The notes beneath the pieces are model-generated. The model made no database searches, had not been told where the DNA came from, and saw only the letters and a program-made list of their open reading frames with translations. A stretch of 64,000 bases of DNA. It comes from Paenibacillus lycopersici. Lineage in GTDB: Bacteria > Bacillota > Bacilli > Paenibacillales > Paenibacillaceae. Shown here piece by piece: positions 52,555 to 62,256 of this stretch (positions are counted from its first letter, which is position 1; each line of letters begins with the position of its first letter). The stretch spans positions 3,909,001 to 3,973,000 of the forward strand of contig NZ_CP048209.1 in NCBI RefSeq assembly GCF_010119935.1, written 5' to 3'. Position numbers and translations under genes: made by a program.

Positions 52555-53775
52555 CTATTCTATGCGGCTATCCGGTGCGAATAGCAGCTTGATCCGCTCG
52601 AAAGCCCAATCAAGCTGCCCGGTGGCAATCGTGAGCGGCGGCGCGAAACGAATCGTCGTCGCATGCGTTTCTTTGCACAGGATGCCGAGCTTCATCAGCT
52701 TCTCGCAATAAGGACGCGCTTCGCCGTTCAGCTCCACGCCGATGAATAATCCCCGGCCGCGAATGTCCTTGATAACCGGGCTGCCGATGCTTCGAAGCAG
52801 ACCTATGAAGTAGTTACCCCGTTCTTCGGATCTCTTAATCAGTCCTTCATCTTCCAGCACGTCGAGCGCCGCGATCGCAACCGCGCAGCCGAGCGGATTG
52901 CCCCCGAACGTCGAGCCGTGCGATCCGGGCTCGAATAAGCCGAGGACCGCTTCGTCCGCCGCTACCGCGGATATCGGGAACACGCCGCCGCCGAGCGCTT
53001 TGCCGAGGATGTACATGTCGGGGACAACGCCTTCCCAGTCGCAGGCGAACCGTCTGCCCGTGCGGCCGAATCCGGTCTGGATTTCATCCGCCACGAACAG
53101 CACCTGCCGCGAGCGGCACAGCTCGGCAGCTTCTCTCAAATAACCGTCCGGAGGGATGACGATGCCGGCTTCGCCCTGGATCGGCTCCGCGAGCAATGCG
53201 GCCGTATGCGGCGTTATCGCCGCCCGGAGCGCTTCGATATCGCCGTAAGGGATAATGCGGAAGCCTGGCGTGAACGGTCCGAAGCCCGCCTTGTATTCGT
53301 CCGATGACGAGAACGACGTCACCGTAATGGTCCTGCCGTGGAAATTGCCCTCGCAGACGATGATCTCCGCCTGATTCTCCGGCACGCCCTTAACGCCGTA
53401 CGCCCAGCGCCGAACCGCTTTAAGCGCTGTCTCGACCGCTTCCGCGCCCGTATTCATCGGCAAAATCATGCTTTTGCCCGTCAGCGCGCTCAGCTTCTCG
53501 TAGAATTCGCCGAGCCGGTCGTTATGGAACGCGCGCGAGGTCAGCGTGACCCGATCGGCCTGCGCCTTCAGCGCCTCGATGATGCGCGGATGCCGGTGGC
53601 CGTGATTCAGCGCCGAGTAAGCGCTCAGCATATCCATATACCGATTCCCTTCGGGGTCTTCGACCCAGACGCCTTCCGCCTTCGAGACGACGATCGGCAG
53701 CGGCCGGTAATTATGCGCCCCGAACCGTTCCGTCCGGGCGATGATCCGATTGGATGCATTCGAAGTGCTTGCCAT
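52555..53775 (-). CDS. rocD: Ornithine aminotransferase
   Basis: 406 aa, class III aminotransferase: ornithine plus 2-oxoglutarate gives glutamate semialdehyde plus glutamate. PLP Lys in [13 protein letters not shown]; family segments [28 protein letters not shown] and [19 protein letters not shown] about 10 nt before ATG. It sits 77 bp after rocF and 34 bp before the paralogue start, in one operon. Confidence 0.95.
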   Translation of the reverse strand: MASTSNASNRIIARTERFGAHNYRPLPIVVSKAEGVWVEDPEGNRYMDMLSAYSALNHGHRHPRIIEALKAQADRVTLTSRAFHNDRLGEFYEKLSALTGKSMILPMNTGAEAVETALKAVRRWAYGVKGVPENQAEIIVCEGNFHGRTITVTSFSSSDEYKAGFGPFTPGFRIIPYGDIEALRAAITPHTAALLAEPIQGEAGIVIPPDGYLREAAELCRSRQVLFVADEIQTGFGRTGRRFACDWEGVVPDMYILGKALGGGVFPISAVAADEAVLGLFEPGSHGSTFGGNPLGCAVAIAALDVLEDEGLIKRSEERGNYFIGLLRSIGSPVIKDIRGRGLFIGVELNGEARPYCEKLMKLGILCKETHATTIRFAPPLTIATGQLDWAFERIKLLFAPDSRIE

Positions 53776-53852
53776 GCGGCCACGCTCCTTTTCTCCGACT
53801 GCACTCTGCTTGCGGGCTTGCGCTTGCGTACTCTCCCGTATCGACTGACGAG

Positions 53853-54764
53853 CTATAGAATCCGCTCGCCGAACGCGGAGCCGATCAGCTCCACCGCCGC
53901 CGAGGCCGTCTTGTTGTGCCGATCCAGCATCGGATTGACTTCCACCGCTTCCGCGGAGACGAGCAGATTCCGTTCGAACAGCATCTCCATCGCGAAATGG
54001 CTCTCCCGGTACGACAGGCCGCCGGTTACCGGCGTGCTGACGCCAGGCGCCGCCGAAGGATCCATGCCGTCGAGATCGAGGCTCAAGTGGACGCCGTCCG
54101 TGCCGTTCGACACGATGTCCAGCGCCTCCTCCATCACCCGCTTCATGCCGTCGCGGTCGATATCGTGCATCGTGAACACGCGGATCCCTCTCGCTTTCAG
54201 AAAGGCGCGTTCGCCGGGATCGATCGACCGCGCGCCGATAATGACGACGTTCCCTGGGTTCAGCTTGACGTCGGCTCCGCCGATCGAAGTCAGGTCGCCG
54301 TGTCCGAACCCGAGGGCGGCCGCCAGCGACATGCCGTGGATATGGCCCGAATCGGTCGTTTCATGCGTGTTGACGTCGGTATGCGCATCGAACCAAATAA
54401 CGCCCAGCCGCTTGATATGCTGCAGGACGCCCTTGATCGTGCCGATTGCGATGCTATGGTCGCCGCCCAGTACGAGCGGAAATCTGCCTTTGCCCAGTTC
54501 TGCCGAGACGGAAGCGCACAGCTCCCGGTTGACCCTGGCGATCTCGCTCAAATACTTCAATTTCTCGTCTTCGGGGGCAGGCTGCAGCTGCCTGTTCACC
54601 TGCAAGTCTCCGAGATCGTCGATCGTATAGCCGAGCGCTTCCAGCCGATCCTGCAAATTCGCGCCGCGAATCGCGTCCGGTCCCAAATCCACGCCCTTCC
54701 GGTTTGCACCATAATGCAGCGGCACGCCGATAATCGTGATGTTGGTCTTCCTCACCGCATCCAT
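53853..54764 (-). CDS. rocF: Arginase
   Basis: 303 aa. Full set of Mn ligands: H103 (GGDHS), D126, H128 and D130 (DAHTD), D230 and D232 (DLDGMDP). Hydrolyses arginine to ornithine and urea. ATG at 54764 follows AAGGGTG; the upstream ATG at 54788 has no SD. First gene of the roc-type operon, with a LysR-type operator and -10 just upstream. Confidence 0.95.
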   Translation of the reverse strand: MDAVRKTNITIIGVPLHYGANRKGVDLGPDAIRGANLQDRLEALGYTIDDLGDLQVNRQLQPAPEDEKLKYLSEIARVNRELCASVSAELGKGRFPLVLGGDHSIAIGTIKGVLQHIKRLGVIWFDAHTDVNTHETTDSGHIHGMSLAAALGFGHGDLTSIGGADVKLNPGNVVIIGARSIDPGERAFLKARGIRVFTMHDIDRDGMKRVMEEALDIVSNGTDGVHLSLDLDGMDPSAAPGVSTPVTGGLSYRESHFAMEMLFERNLLVSAEAVEVNPMLDRHNKTASAAVELIGSAFGERIL

Positions 54765-54801
54765 ACGTTGCACCCTTTCCCAAAACATTCGTTCATTCTC
54801 A

Positions 54802-54843
54802 TTGTAGCATAGCGTTTTTTGTTGAAAAAATTGAATAATTCAA
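54802..54843 (-). promoter_or_regulatory. rocF promoter with LysR-type (T-N11-A) dyad
   Basis: A -10 TACAAT at 54802-54807 (minus strand) and the perfect dyad TTGAATAATTCAA at 54831-54843 immediately upstream of the -35 zone. The dyad has the T-N11-A form of LysR-type operators. The adjacent LysR gene is the natural candidate (inference). Confidence 0.55.
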
Positions 54844-54938
54844 TGGTTACGATTAAGAAATGCAATGTTGCCTCAATTTCTCTCCAAGATATAGCGCTTG
54901 CTGAGACGCTCAATTACCCGCTCCGGCAACGACGAAGA

Positions 54939-54965
54939 GCCTCCGGCAGACGAACGGCCGGAGGC
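54939..54965 (-). terminator. Hairpin after the LysR gene
   Basis: GCCTCCGGC / GCCGGAGGC 9-bp stem; weak tail. The gap between rocF and the LysR gene shows no gene. Confidence 0.4.
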
Positions 54966-55051
54966 GGGCATCGATATGGGAAGGCGTCCTGAGGTGTTCT
55001 GATGGGCGCCGATGTAAGATCCTATACGCCCTCGATCGGCGGGCGAAGGCG

Positions 55052-55927
55052 TCAGCCCCATTCCTTCCAGATGCGTTTGACGATTTCCGCGAAGGAATGG
55101 ATGTTCTGTTCCGCGATCCGTTTCTTGAGCATGACCATATTCGTTTCGATTTTGCCCGGGAACCTGTGAATTTCCGCCAACGTTCCCTTGCGGAGCTCAT
55201 CCTCGACGAGCCCTGCGCCGAGCAGCGCGATGCCCGTATTGTACATGACCGTCCGTTTGATCGTCTCGTCGGAGACGCAGGCGATGTACTTCTCCGGCGC
55301 GATGCCGTATTCCGACAAGCATTCGTTCACGAGGCGCTGAATGTTGGAACCGGACTTGTACGTGATGAACGGGTAGGTCCCCAGCAGTTCGGTCAACGTA
55401 TGCTGTTCCAGCAGCTCGCTTGTTGTAACGAGAACGAGATCCTCCCTGCCGAGCGGCATCGTCTCGATTTGCGGCAGCTCGCAAGGACCGGCGATAATCG
55501 CCAAATCCGCCTCGTTGGACGATACTTTCTTCATCGCGTCGTTGCTGTCGCAGGAGAACAGCTGCAGCTTGACGTTCGGATTCTCGGCGATGTACGAATG
55601 CAGAATGAGCGATAAATATTGCGTGCAATAAAATTCAGGCGCGGCCACGGTCAACAGCCCATGCGGATGCTCAAGCTTGCGCAGCTCGGCCTCCATCTCC
55701 TCCATGAGCGCGAACGTCCGGTCCACGTATCGCTTGACGAGCTTGCCCGCGGGAGTCAAGAACGTCCGTTTCCCGCTGCGGCCGAGCAGCGTTACGCCAA
55801 GCTCGCTCTCGAGCGACTGCAGCTGCAGGGTGATCGTCGGCTGGGTATAGCCGAGCTGATCGGCGGCCCTCGTCAAGTTGAGCGTGTCCGCGACGACCTG
55901 AAACGTCTTGTATTTCTTGAAATCCAT
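55052..55927 (-). CDS. LysR family transcriptional regulator
   Basis: 291 aa. The N-terminal winged helix-turn-helix is FQVVADTLNLTRAADQLGYT followed by QPTITLQLQSLESELGVTLL; the periplasmic-binding-like effector domain is from about residue 90 (GLLTVAAPEFYCTQYLSLIL). SD GTGAGG. It is transcribed in the same direction as rocF and just upstream of it, so it probably regulates arginine or ornithine use. Effector unknown. Confidence 0.92.
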   Translation of the reverse strand: MDFKKYKTFQVVADTLNLTRAADQLGYTQPTITLQLQSLESELGVTLLGRSGKRTFLTPAGKLVKRYVDRTFALMEEMEAELRKLEHPHGLLTVAAPEFYCTQYLSLILHSYIAENPNVKLQLFSCDSNDAMKKVSSNEADLAIIAGPCELPQIETMPLGREDLVLVTTSELLEQHTLTELLGTYPFITYKSGSNIQRLVNECLSEYGIAPEKYIACVSDETIKRTVMYNTGIALLGAGLVEDELRKGTLAEIHRFPGKIETNMVMLKKRIAEQNIHSFAEIVKRIWKEWG

Positions 55928-55962
55928 GCCTGCCTCACGTCCTTGCCGAATTCATTGGAACC

Positions 55963-55991
55963 ATTATAGTGGGAACGCCCCCTTGGGGCAA
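55963..55991 (-). promoter_or_regulatory. Promoter of the LysR gene
   Basis: TTGCCC, a 17-nt spacer, TATAAT on the minus strand, 36 nt upstream of the start codon. Confidence 0.6.
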
Positions 55992-56107
55992 GCGAAGCCA
56001 AGACTGCCTTATGCGGCTGAAGCCTCTGCAATCATCCTTTAGCCAGACGATAGCTAACCGCGCGCGATTAACGGCGGATACTTGGACAATGCGGCGCAAT
56101 GCCCCCG

Positions 56108-56139
56108 GAATAAACAAGCCCGAGGGCAGTCCCTCGGGC
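56108..56139 (-). terminator. Intrinsic terminator
   Basis: 9-bp perfect stem GCCCGAGGG / CCCTCGGGC with a 4-nt loop, then TTGTTTATT on the minus strand, 19 bp after the HesB-like gene. Confidence 0.8.
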
Positions 56140-56157
56140 GGCGGCAATCCGTCTAAC

Positions 56158-56445
56158 TTATTCGATATCCATGGAAATGTCGTCTTCCTCGGCATTGAAC
56201 CGGATGAGCAGCTCTTTGTCTTCCAGAAACCACAAGTTGTCCGCTTCCATGTAGAACGTGATGCCTTCCACGACGTCCTTCAGACCCGGATTGCGGGGCG
56301 TATCCTTCATGATGCCGAGCGAGTAGCCGGGTTGAACGCTGCCGCTGCCGCCAAGCCTTACGAAAATCCGCAAATGATCGCCATCCGCCAATTCCAGTTC
56401 CCTGATGTACCATTGTGCAGCCGACTGTTCTACCGAAAGTCTCAT
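56158..56445 (-). CDS. HesB/IscA-like protein (YadR/YfhF type), without cluster cysteines
   Basis: About 95 aa. HesB-like fold features: RIFVRLGGSGSVQPGYSLGI and FYMEADNLWFLEDKELLIRF. The three Cys used by A-type iron-sulfur carriers are missing, as in the YneR/YfhF subgroup, so Fe-S delivery is doubtful. ATG at 56445 follows GAGGAG at about 9 nt. Monocistronic. Confidence 0.85.
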   Translation of the reverse strand: MRLSVEQSAAQWYIRELELADGDHLRIFVRLGGSGSVQPGYSLGIMKDTPRNPGLKDVVEGITFYMEADNLWFLEDKELLIRFNAEEDDISMDIE

Positions 56446-56545
56446 CGTTTCCATCTCCTCGTTTTGGATACGGTTACATGATATATATTCGCCGCAGCCA
56501 AGGGAATTACCTCTTCGCGGTCGATAATATCAGGCTGCTGCCCGG

Positions 56546-57781
56546 CTAATAGCGCCTGCGCTGTACCCGCTGCCGTTTGAGGCGGATAACGGCCATCACG
56601 CCCAAATACACCAGCAATCCGATCCACACGAAGAGAATAGCCTCTTTCTTGCTGTTCGACGGCTCGATGGCATCATGAACCGGCGACGCGGCGCTCTTCA
56701 TCGCCGTTTCGACCTCCGGGTACCGCTGCGCAACGGCGGACAAATTCGGCGACACGGGCTTCAGCCAGCCTGCCGAATAATCGCCGAGCGACGTGCGGAC
56801 GTTGACCTCGCCGGCCGGCGAAACCGTAACCACCGGCGTTTCGCCCTTCGGTACGACGGCGTATAACGGCTCCTCGGCCACGAAGCCCTCCGTCTCCAGG
56901 CTGGCGAACGGATACGCCTGCTCTGTCATCTTCACCTGCTGCAAGTCGTAGTTCCGGAACCCGTAATCGAGCAGATGGGTCATATCCTTGTACAGCAGCG
57001 CTTTGGTCGGCGATTTCAGCAATACGCCGATCAGCTCCATGCCGTTGCGTTTGGCCGACGTGACGAGCGTGAAACCCGAATCGCCCGTATAGCCGTTCTT
57101 GACGCCTGTCGTGCCTTCGTAATTGCCGAGCATTTCATTATGATTGACGAGCGTCGTTTGCCAGGCTTGTCCGTTCCATGGCAGCTTCTTCGTGCCGACA
57201 ATCGTTCGGAACAAGTCGTTTTGCATCGCGTATCTGGCGATCTTGGCCATATCGACCGCCGTCGTCACCTGCCGCGGATCGGGCAGCCCGCTCGGATTGA
57301 CGAAGAACGTATGCGTCGCTCCCGCCTTCTCCCGGACGAACTCATTCATCCGATCCGCGAATTTCGCCTTGGAGCCGTCCATGAATTCCGCGATCGCCGT
57401 CGCCGCGTCGTTGCCCGAATTCATCAGCATGCCGTACAGCAGGTTGATCAGCGTCTGCTGCTCGCCTTCCTCCAAGTAGATGCGCGTCCCGTCCTCGTTC
57501 CGCGCTTCCTTCGACGTCGTCACCAGGCTCGATAATTCCCGGCCGCTCTCGATGGCGATGATGCCGGTCACGATCTTGGTAATGCTGGCCGGAAACTGCT
57601 CTTTCTCTTCGTTATGCGCGAGCAAGACGGTCCCCGTCTTGGCATCGATAAGAATCGCGGAATCCGAGGACAGCGCGGGCGGTCCCGGGTCTTCTTCCGC
57701 CGCAAAGGCGCGAGCGGCCGATCCGAGCACGAACAGGATCAGCAGCAAGGCGGCTAAACGAACTGGTTTGTATACCGACAT
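56546..57781 (-). CDS. D-alanyl-D-alanine carboxypeptidase (class C low-molecular-weight PBP)
   Basis: 411 aa. Signal peptide (residues about 1-28, cleaved at AFA-AEE). Penicillin-binding motifs: S66-x2-K69 (PASITK), S122-G-N124, and K-N-G in GVKNGYTG in place of K-T-G, a substitution also common in relatives. A C-terminal beta domain follows, then a membrane anchor (ILFVWIGLLVYLGVMAVI) and a basic tail. It trims D-Ala from peptidoglycan pentapeptides. SD GGGAGG. Confidence 0.93.
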   Translation of the reverse strand: MSVYKPVRLAALLLILFVLGSAARAFAAEEDPGPPALSSDSAILIDAKTGTVLLAHNEEKEQFPASITKIVTGIIAIESGRELSSLVTTSKEARNEDGTRIYLEEGEQQTLINLLYGMLMNSGNDAATAIAEFMDGSKAKFADRMNEFVREKAGATHTFFVNPSGLPDPRQVTTAVDMAKIARYAMQNDLFRTIVGTKKLPWNGQAWQTTLVNHNEMLGNYEGTTGVKNGYTGDSGFTLVTSAKRNGMELIGVLLKSPTKALLYKDMTHLLDYGFRNYDLQQVKMTEQAYPFASLETEGFVAEEPLYAVVPKGETPVVTVSPAGEVNVRTSLGDYSAGWLKPVSPNLSAVAQRYPEVETAMKSAASPVHDAIEPSNSKKEAILFVWIGLLVYLGVMAVIRLKRQRVQRRRY

Positions 57782-58006
57782 GTTAACGCGTCTACCTCCC
57801 GCTCCGCTAGGTAAAGACTAGTAACTATTAACGTACCATTAGACGCGGGCGATCAGCAATTATTATTTTGTGGCAATGTCGCGCGGGCTGTCTTGGAGGT
57901 GATTGGGGATGCAAAAAACCGCTCCCTATTCGGAGCGGCCAGACTGTCGACAAACTATTCGAAGCTTCCACCCGCGCAGCCTGAACGGGATAACCTGCAT
58001 AGGCTA

Positions 58007-58185
58007 CGGACACGGGGTCCGCTATCTGTATTAAAATCGGCGTTATGGACAGGTGATCGGACACAGGATCCGTTATTGCCCCCTGGAAGCATCAAATGCC
58101 TGCATGTTGGACGAAATAGCGCATCTCCTGTCCGTAAGCATACAGAAAAACGATGAAAACCGGCCAATAACGCATCTCTTGTCCG
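58007..58185. repeat. Four-box dispersed element, copy C
   Basis: Boxes direct at 58007-58024 and 58058-58075, inverted at 58117-58134 and 58168-58185; spacings 51, 59, 51. Box 2 (CGGACACAGGATCCGTTA) is identical to box 2 of copy A. Between boxes 3 and 4 both copies have an A-rich stretch (GAAAAAACG / CAGAAAAACG). Confidence 0.8.
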
Positions 58186-58340
58186 TTTCCTTGCTTCGAC
58201 GCCGGCGCTGCTGCCCAGCCGGCCACAAATGCCGGTTGATCCAAACGGTTTCGGCAGCTCAGCCTGGGAGCGGAAGCCATCACGCGTCTATCTGCGCGAA
58301 ACGCGACGGCGCGTGATGGCCGTCAACCTCGTTCTTGCGA

Positions 58341-58380
58341 GGAGCCGCAGGGAGCCGCGGGGAACCGCAGGGAGCCGAAC
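58341..58380 (+). repeat. Four tandem 10-bp units
   Basis: GGAGCCGCAG, GGAGCCGCGG, GGAACCGCAG, GGAGCCGAAC, head to tail, with decaying copies after them. Intergenic. Confidence 0.7.
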
Positions 58381-58535
58381 GAAACCCGAAGGAACCGACC
58401 GACATTGGCGGTTCAAGCCGCCCCGAGTCCCTCGGGCGTAATTCCCCCATCGCTCCCGCTGCAATAAAAGGAGCCGATCCCGGGAAGCACCGAATGTCTC
58501 ACATCGGGCGAAAGCGCAATCGGGCGGTTCCATCG

Positions 58536-59333
58536 TCACGCTTGGCCGAACTTCTCGCGGATGCGGTTCGCCATCCAGTAATTGACCTGCCACAGGTCGG
58601 CGACCGGTTGGCCCGTGAACGGCAGCGTCGGCATGTAGCCGGGAGGGCCGAATTCCGGCGTAATCGTCGCGATGGCGCGGCCATCCCGCTCTCTCGCCTG
58701 CAGAATCCGGCTCCACCAGGCTTCGAATTGACCCAGCTCGTACGCGAATTCCGGCGCGGCCGGATGCGGCACCTGCGGTCCTTCCGCGAATCCGACGCGG
58801 GCATGGATATGGATGGCGCGCTCGATCGCGAGCTGCAAATCATCTTCTCTGTCGTCCAGCATCGACTCGGTTACGCAGCACCAGTGGCTGAAATCCGCCG
58901 CAATCCGGAGCTCCGGCAGTTCCTTCAAGAGCGCCGTCGTCGCCCACGGCGTGAACATCGCCCGCGCGCGATGCGTCTCGTGCGCGACCGGAATGCCGAT
59001 CGAACGCTCCACGTCGAGTGCCGCTTGGAAGAACTTCACCTGCTCGGCGAACGGCATGCTGTCCTTCGCGCTGTGCGAGACGATCAGCTGCGGGCCGAAG
59101 CTCGCCGCGCGCTCCGCCTGCTCCGCGAACGAAGCCGCATGATCGCCGGAAGAGAAGATTTGGGCAATATAGCCAAGGTTATGCTTGGCCAGCAGTTCCT
59201 TGAACTCGTTCTCATGCTCCTTCGACGGGGCCGGAGCCTCGACGCCGGCATAGCCCGCTTCGGCCGCTCTCGCCAGTTGCTCCGCATAAGTGCCGGGCAT
59301 GCCCCATAAGGCATTATAAATATTCAGTTTCAT
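58536..59333 (-). CDS. Sugar phosphate isomerase/epimerase family TIM-barrel protein
   Basis: 265 aa. Begins MKLNIYNALWGMPGTYAEQL; barrel segments AAEAGYAGVEAP, PVAHETHRARAMFTPW, ELRIAADFSHWCCVTE and HIHARVGFAEGPQVPHP. Likely metal-dependent isomerase or dehydratase for a sugar or inositol derivative. SD GGAGGAG at 9 nt. Two ATTGCAAT palindromes lie about 190 bp upstream. Confidence 0.85.
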   Translation of the reverse strand: MKLNIYNALWGMPGTYAEQLARAAEAGYAGVEAPAPSKEHENEFKELLAKHNLGYIAQIFSSGDHAASFAEQAERAASFGPQLIVSHSAKDSMPFAEQVKFFQAALDVERSIGIPVAHETHRARAMFTPWATTALLKELPELRIAADFSHWCCVTESMLDDREDDLQLAIERAIHIHARVGFAEGPQVPHPAAPEFAYELGQFEAWWSRILQARERDGRAIATITPEFGPPGYMPTLPFTGQPVADLWQVNYWMANRIREKFGQA

Positions 59334-59521
59334 CGTTCGATTTCTCCTCCGTTGACATTTGATTCAGTACAGCTGATTGGACACTGCCACATCCAGTGTA
59401 ACAACGCTGTCTCCTCCCGCCAAGCAGCATATGATCCGAAAAACCATGCTTATCATCCTGTCCGCATGACAAGGAATGAGTGAAACTAACCTCGAACTGC
59501 CTTATCGGCACATAATGCATG

Positions 59522-59541
59522 ATTGCAATCAAGATTGCAAT
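59522..59541. promoter_or_regulatory. Paired ATTGCAAT palindromes, possible operator
   Basis: Two copies of the 8-bp palindrome ATTGCAAT start 12 bp apart in the gap between the isomerase and aldo/keto reductase genes. No cognate regulator is evident. Confidence 0.35.
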
Positions 59542-59599
59542 TAAGGAGGAGCAGCAATAGATCTGCTTACGTTCCATATTTCCCGATTGCTGCGCCGAC

Positions 59600-60523
59600 C
59601 TATCGCCGAACGTCCTGCGGATGCGCGTCCGTCAAGAGCGCCGTCACGCTCGCGTTGGAGCTGACCTGCGCCGGACTTTTGCAGCCCGGGATTACTGCCG
59701 TCACCGCCGGGTGCTTCAGGCACCAGGCAAGCGCCCATGCCGCCATATCCACTCCGGCAGGCACTTCTTCCGCCGCAATGCGCTGCACCTCCTCGAGCTT
59801 CCGGACCGTGCTTTCGCGATCGTGGCGATGACGCACGTCGGTCGCGTCGAAGACGGCGTCCGGCTTGTATTTGCCGCTAAGATAGCCGCTTGCGAGCGGA
59901 ACGCGGGCCAATACGCCCAGATCCTGCCGCATGCAGGACGGGAATACGGCTTCTTCCGGCACCTTGTCCAGCCGGTTGTATACGACCTGGATGACTTCGG
60001 AGCCGATTCTCGTCGAGGCGTCCACCTGATGCGCATTCGCGTTGCTGCCGATAGACGTGCCGAGATGCCGGATTTTGCCCGCTCGGACCTGGTCGTTCAA
60101 GACCGACCACAGGTGGTCGTTGTCGAACACGCCGTCGGGACCGGAATGAAACTGGTATACGTCGACGTAATCCGTCTTCAGCGCCTTCAGCGACGCTTCC
60201 AGCTGCTTCACGACTTCGTTCGGCGAGAAGCTGTCGGTGCGCGTGAACCGCTCATGGAAGTGGTGGCCGAACTTCGTCGCCACGATCCAGTCCTCGCGCT
60301 TGCGGCGGGACAGGTAATCGCCGATCAGCGATTCGGACAGATGATCCCCGTAGCATTCGGCCGTATCGATCAGATTGATGCCGAGCTCGGCTGCCCGGTC
60401 CAGAATGGCGTCGGCATCCGCTTGCGAGAACTGCAAGCCCCATTCGCCGCCGAACTGCCATGTGCCTACCCCGATCACGGAAACCTCAAGTCCCGTGCGT
60501 CCTAATCTGCGGTATTTCATCAT
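59600..60523 (-). CDS. Aldo/keto reductase
   Basis: 307 aa, NADPH-dependent (alpha/beta)8 barrel. Catalytic tetrad: Asp in INLIDTAECYGD, Tyr in CYGD, Lys in VATKFGHHF and His in YQFHSGPDG. C-terminal cofactor site TAVIPGCKSPAQV. Start uncertain between the two adjacent ATGs; SD GGGAGAG. The substrate is unknown. Confidence 0.92.
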   Translation of the reverse strand: MMKYRRLGRTGLEVSVIGVGTWQFGGEWGLQFSQADADAILDRAAELGINLIDTAECYGDHLSESLIGDYLSRRKREDWIVATKFGHHFHERFTRTDSFSPNEVVKQLEASLKALKTDYVDVYQFHSGPDGVFDNDHLWSVLNDQVRAGKIRHLGTSIGSNANAHQVDASTRIGSEVIQVVYNRLDKVPEEAVFPSCMRQDLGVLARVPLASGYLSGKYKPDAVFDATDVRHRHDRESTVRKLEEVQRIAAEEVPAGVDMAAWALAWCLKHPAVTAVIPGCKSPAQVSSNASVTALLTDAHPQDVRR

Positions 60524-60598
60524 CTTCGATTCTCTCCCTTCGATTGTTGGTCGGACTGGCTTGCCCCTCTCATGGATGGACAGCAGCCGCGAGAATGG

Positions 60599-61360
60599 CT
60601 ATTCTTCTTTCTCCCATCGCCGCAGCTGCAGAGACGGCGTAAACCACAGCTTGTAGCTGAGCAAGCTTAATATGATGCTCGTCACCGCCGCCGAAGACGT
60701 GAACGCGAAGACGATCAGCATCTGATAGCGAACCGCTTGCAGCGGATCGGCGCCCGCGATGATCATCCCCGTCATCATGCCGGGCAGCTGTACGATGCCG
60801 ACCGTCTTCATGCCGTCGATCGTCGGAATCAAGCTCGCCTTCACCGCGCGTTTGATGCCGAGCTGGATGGCCTGCTTCGCGCTTGCGCCGAGCGCCAGCA
60901 GCGTCACGATCTCGCCGCGGGACGACTCGACGTCGCGCCTCATATGGTTCAGGTAGAGGCCCGCCACGACCATAGCATTGCCGATCGTCATCCCGCTGAT
61001 GGAGATGATATACTGCGGGGTGCTCTGGATAATATGCATGCCGAGCAGCAGCAGCATGATCATCGCTTCCGTCGAGGCGATGGCGATGCCGATCCTCAGC
61101 CCGATGCCCCGCAAGCCCTTCCCCCGCCTGGCTGCGTGCCAGGACGCGATCGCGACCATGATGACGATGATCGGCACGAGCAGCAGCGGATGCGTCGTCC
61201 GGAATATCGCCTGCAGCACCAATCCGACGGCGAGCAGCTGCACCGCCGCGCGGATCGTGCCTACGATAATATCGCGCTCCAGCCCGAGCTTCTGGCGCAT
61301 GGAGACGAATATGGTGATCGCGACGAAGAGCAGCGTGAACGCAACCGCCGTGAGCGACAT
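60599..61360 (-). CDS. FetB-type ABC transporter permease (UPF0014)
   Basis: 253 aa, about seven helices. Characteristic segment IPTIDGMKTVGIVQLPGMMTG followed by MIIAGADPLQAVRYQ, diagnostic of the YbbM/FetB family linked to iron export and oxidative stress resistance. ATG at 61360 overlaps the fetA stop (TGATG) and has GGAGGCGG upstream. The frame further upstream is inside fetA. Confidence 0.9.
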   Translation of the reverse strand: MSLTAVAFTLLFVAITIFVSMRQKLGLERDIIVGTIRAAVQLLAVGLVLQAIFRTTHPLLLVPIIVIMVAIASWHAARRGKGLRGIGLRIGIAIASTEAMIMLLLLGMHIIQSTPQYIISISGMTIGNAMVVAGLYLNHMRRDVESSRGEIVTLLALGASAKQAIQLGIKRAVKASLIPTIDGMKTVGIVQLPGMMTGMIIAGADPLQAVRYQMLIVFAFTSSAAVTSIILSLLSYKLWFTPSLQLRRWEKEE

Positions 61361-62091
61361 CAGTCCACCGCCTCCATCGTCCGCTGCTTCAGGAACTGCG
61401 CTGCGGCTTCGGTCGGAGGCTGCCGGAAGAAGGCTTCCGACTCCCCGTCCCATAATGACCCGTCAGCCAGAAACCAGATCCGCGTACTGACGCGTCTGGC
61501 CTGCTCCAAGTCATGCGTGACCCAGACAAGCGACGTGCCGGATTTCGCTTGCAAGGCAAGCAGCATCTTCTCCACCGCATCCTTGCTGTGCCGGTCAAGC
61601 GAGGCCGTCACTTCGTCGAGCAGCAGGATCTCCGGCCGCGCCAGGAGCGAGCGTACGAGCGACACCCGCTGCTTCTCGCCGCCGGACAGCGTATCCGCGT
61701 CCTCCGACCAGCCGGTCGCCGACAATCCGGCTGCGGCCATCAGCGCTTTGGCGCCGGCTTCGTCGAATGCCGTGCCGTGCAGGCGGCTGAACGCGCGCAA
61801 ATTCCACTCGACGCTGCCCGGGAGCATCACCGCCTGCTGCGCCACGTAAGCCGCTTTGCAGCGCCATGCCTGCGGCTCCCAGCCCGCGGATGAACGATCC
61901 TCCAACAGCACCTCGCCGCCGCTTGGCTCGTCGAGCAGGGCGAGCAGGCGCAGCAGCGTGCTCTTGCCATGCCCCGAAGGCGCAATGAGCGCGATGGACG
62001 AGGGTGTATCGATCGATGCGGCAATGTTCGCGAACAACGTCCTGCCGCCGGCAAGCGTTTTGCTCAATGCTTTGAACGCAAGAATGCCCAC
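61360..62091 (-). CDS. FetA-type ABC transporter ATP-binding protein
   Basis: 243 aa. Walker A APSGHGKST (P-loop with S-G-H), Q-loop YVAQQAVMLPG, signature TLSGGEKQRVSL, Walker B ILLLDEVTASLD and switch His in WVTHDLEQ. Short ATPase typical of FetA (YbbL). Start GTG at 62091 with GGAGGG at about 11 nt. Overlaps its permease partner. Confidence 0.9.
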   Translation of the reverse strand: MGILAFKALSKTLAGGRTLFANIAASIDTPSSIALIAPSGHGKSTLLRLLALLDEPSGGEVLLEDRSSAGWEPQAWRCKAAYVAQQAVMLPGSVEWNLRAFSRLHGTAFDEAGAKALMAAAGLSATGWSEDADTLSGGEKQRVSLVRSLLARPEILLLDEVTASLDRHSKDAVEKMLLALQAKSGTSLVWVTHDLEQARRVSTRIWFLADGSLWDGESEAFFRQPPTEAAAQFLKQRTMEAVD

Positions 62092-62256
62092 GCGCGACCA
62101 CCCTCCTTCCTGCTCCTGCAGAACGCGTCTTCATTGTTGAATGATTTCATAGCTTGTAAACGGCTTGCAATGCGGATTTCGACTAGTATTTCCGATACGG
62201 CCGGCTCGAAATGCGCCGCTGCTTCATCCGATTGCGCGATGCTGCGCCACTGGCGC

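Larger units (their letters stand above)
57782..58535. other. 750-bp intergenic region with repeats
   Basis: No supported gene. It holds copy C of the four-box element (58007-58185) and four 10-bp tandem units at 58341-58380 (GGAGCCGCAG type). The carboxypeptidase promoter should be at the left end. Confidence 0.7.

Noticed and set aside
54831..54843. ArgR/AhrC ARG box
   Set aside because: The half-sites TGAAT and ATTCA are only 1 nt apart, whereas an ARG box needs a 4-nt spacer; the LysR-type reading fits better.
56546..57781. KNG in place of KTG as loss of function in the carboxypeptidase
   Set aside because: The Lys and Gly are kept and KNG occurs in many related Firmicute enzymes; SxxK and SGN are intact.
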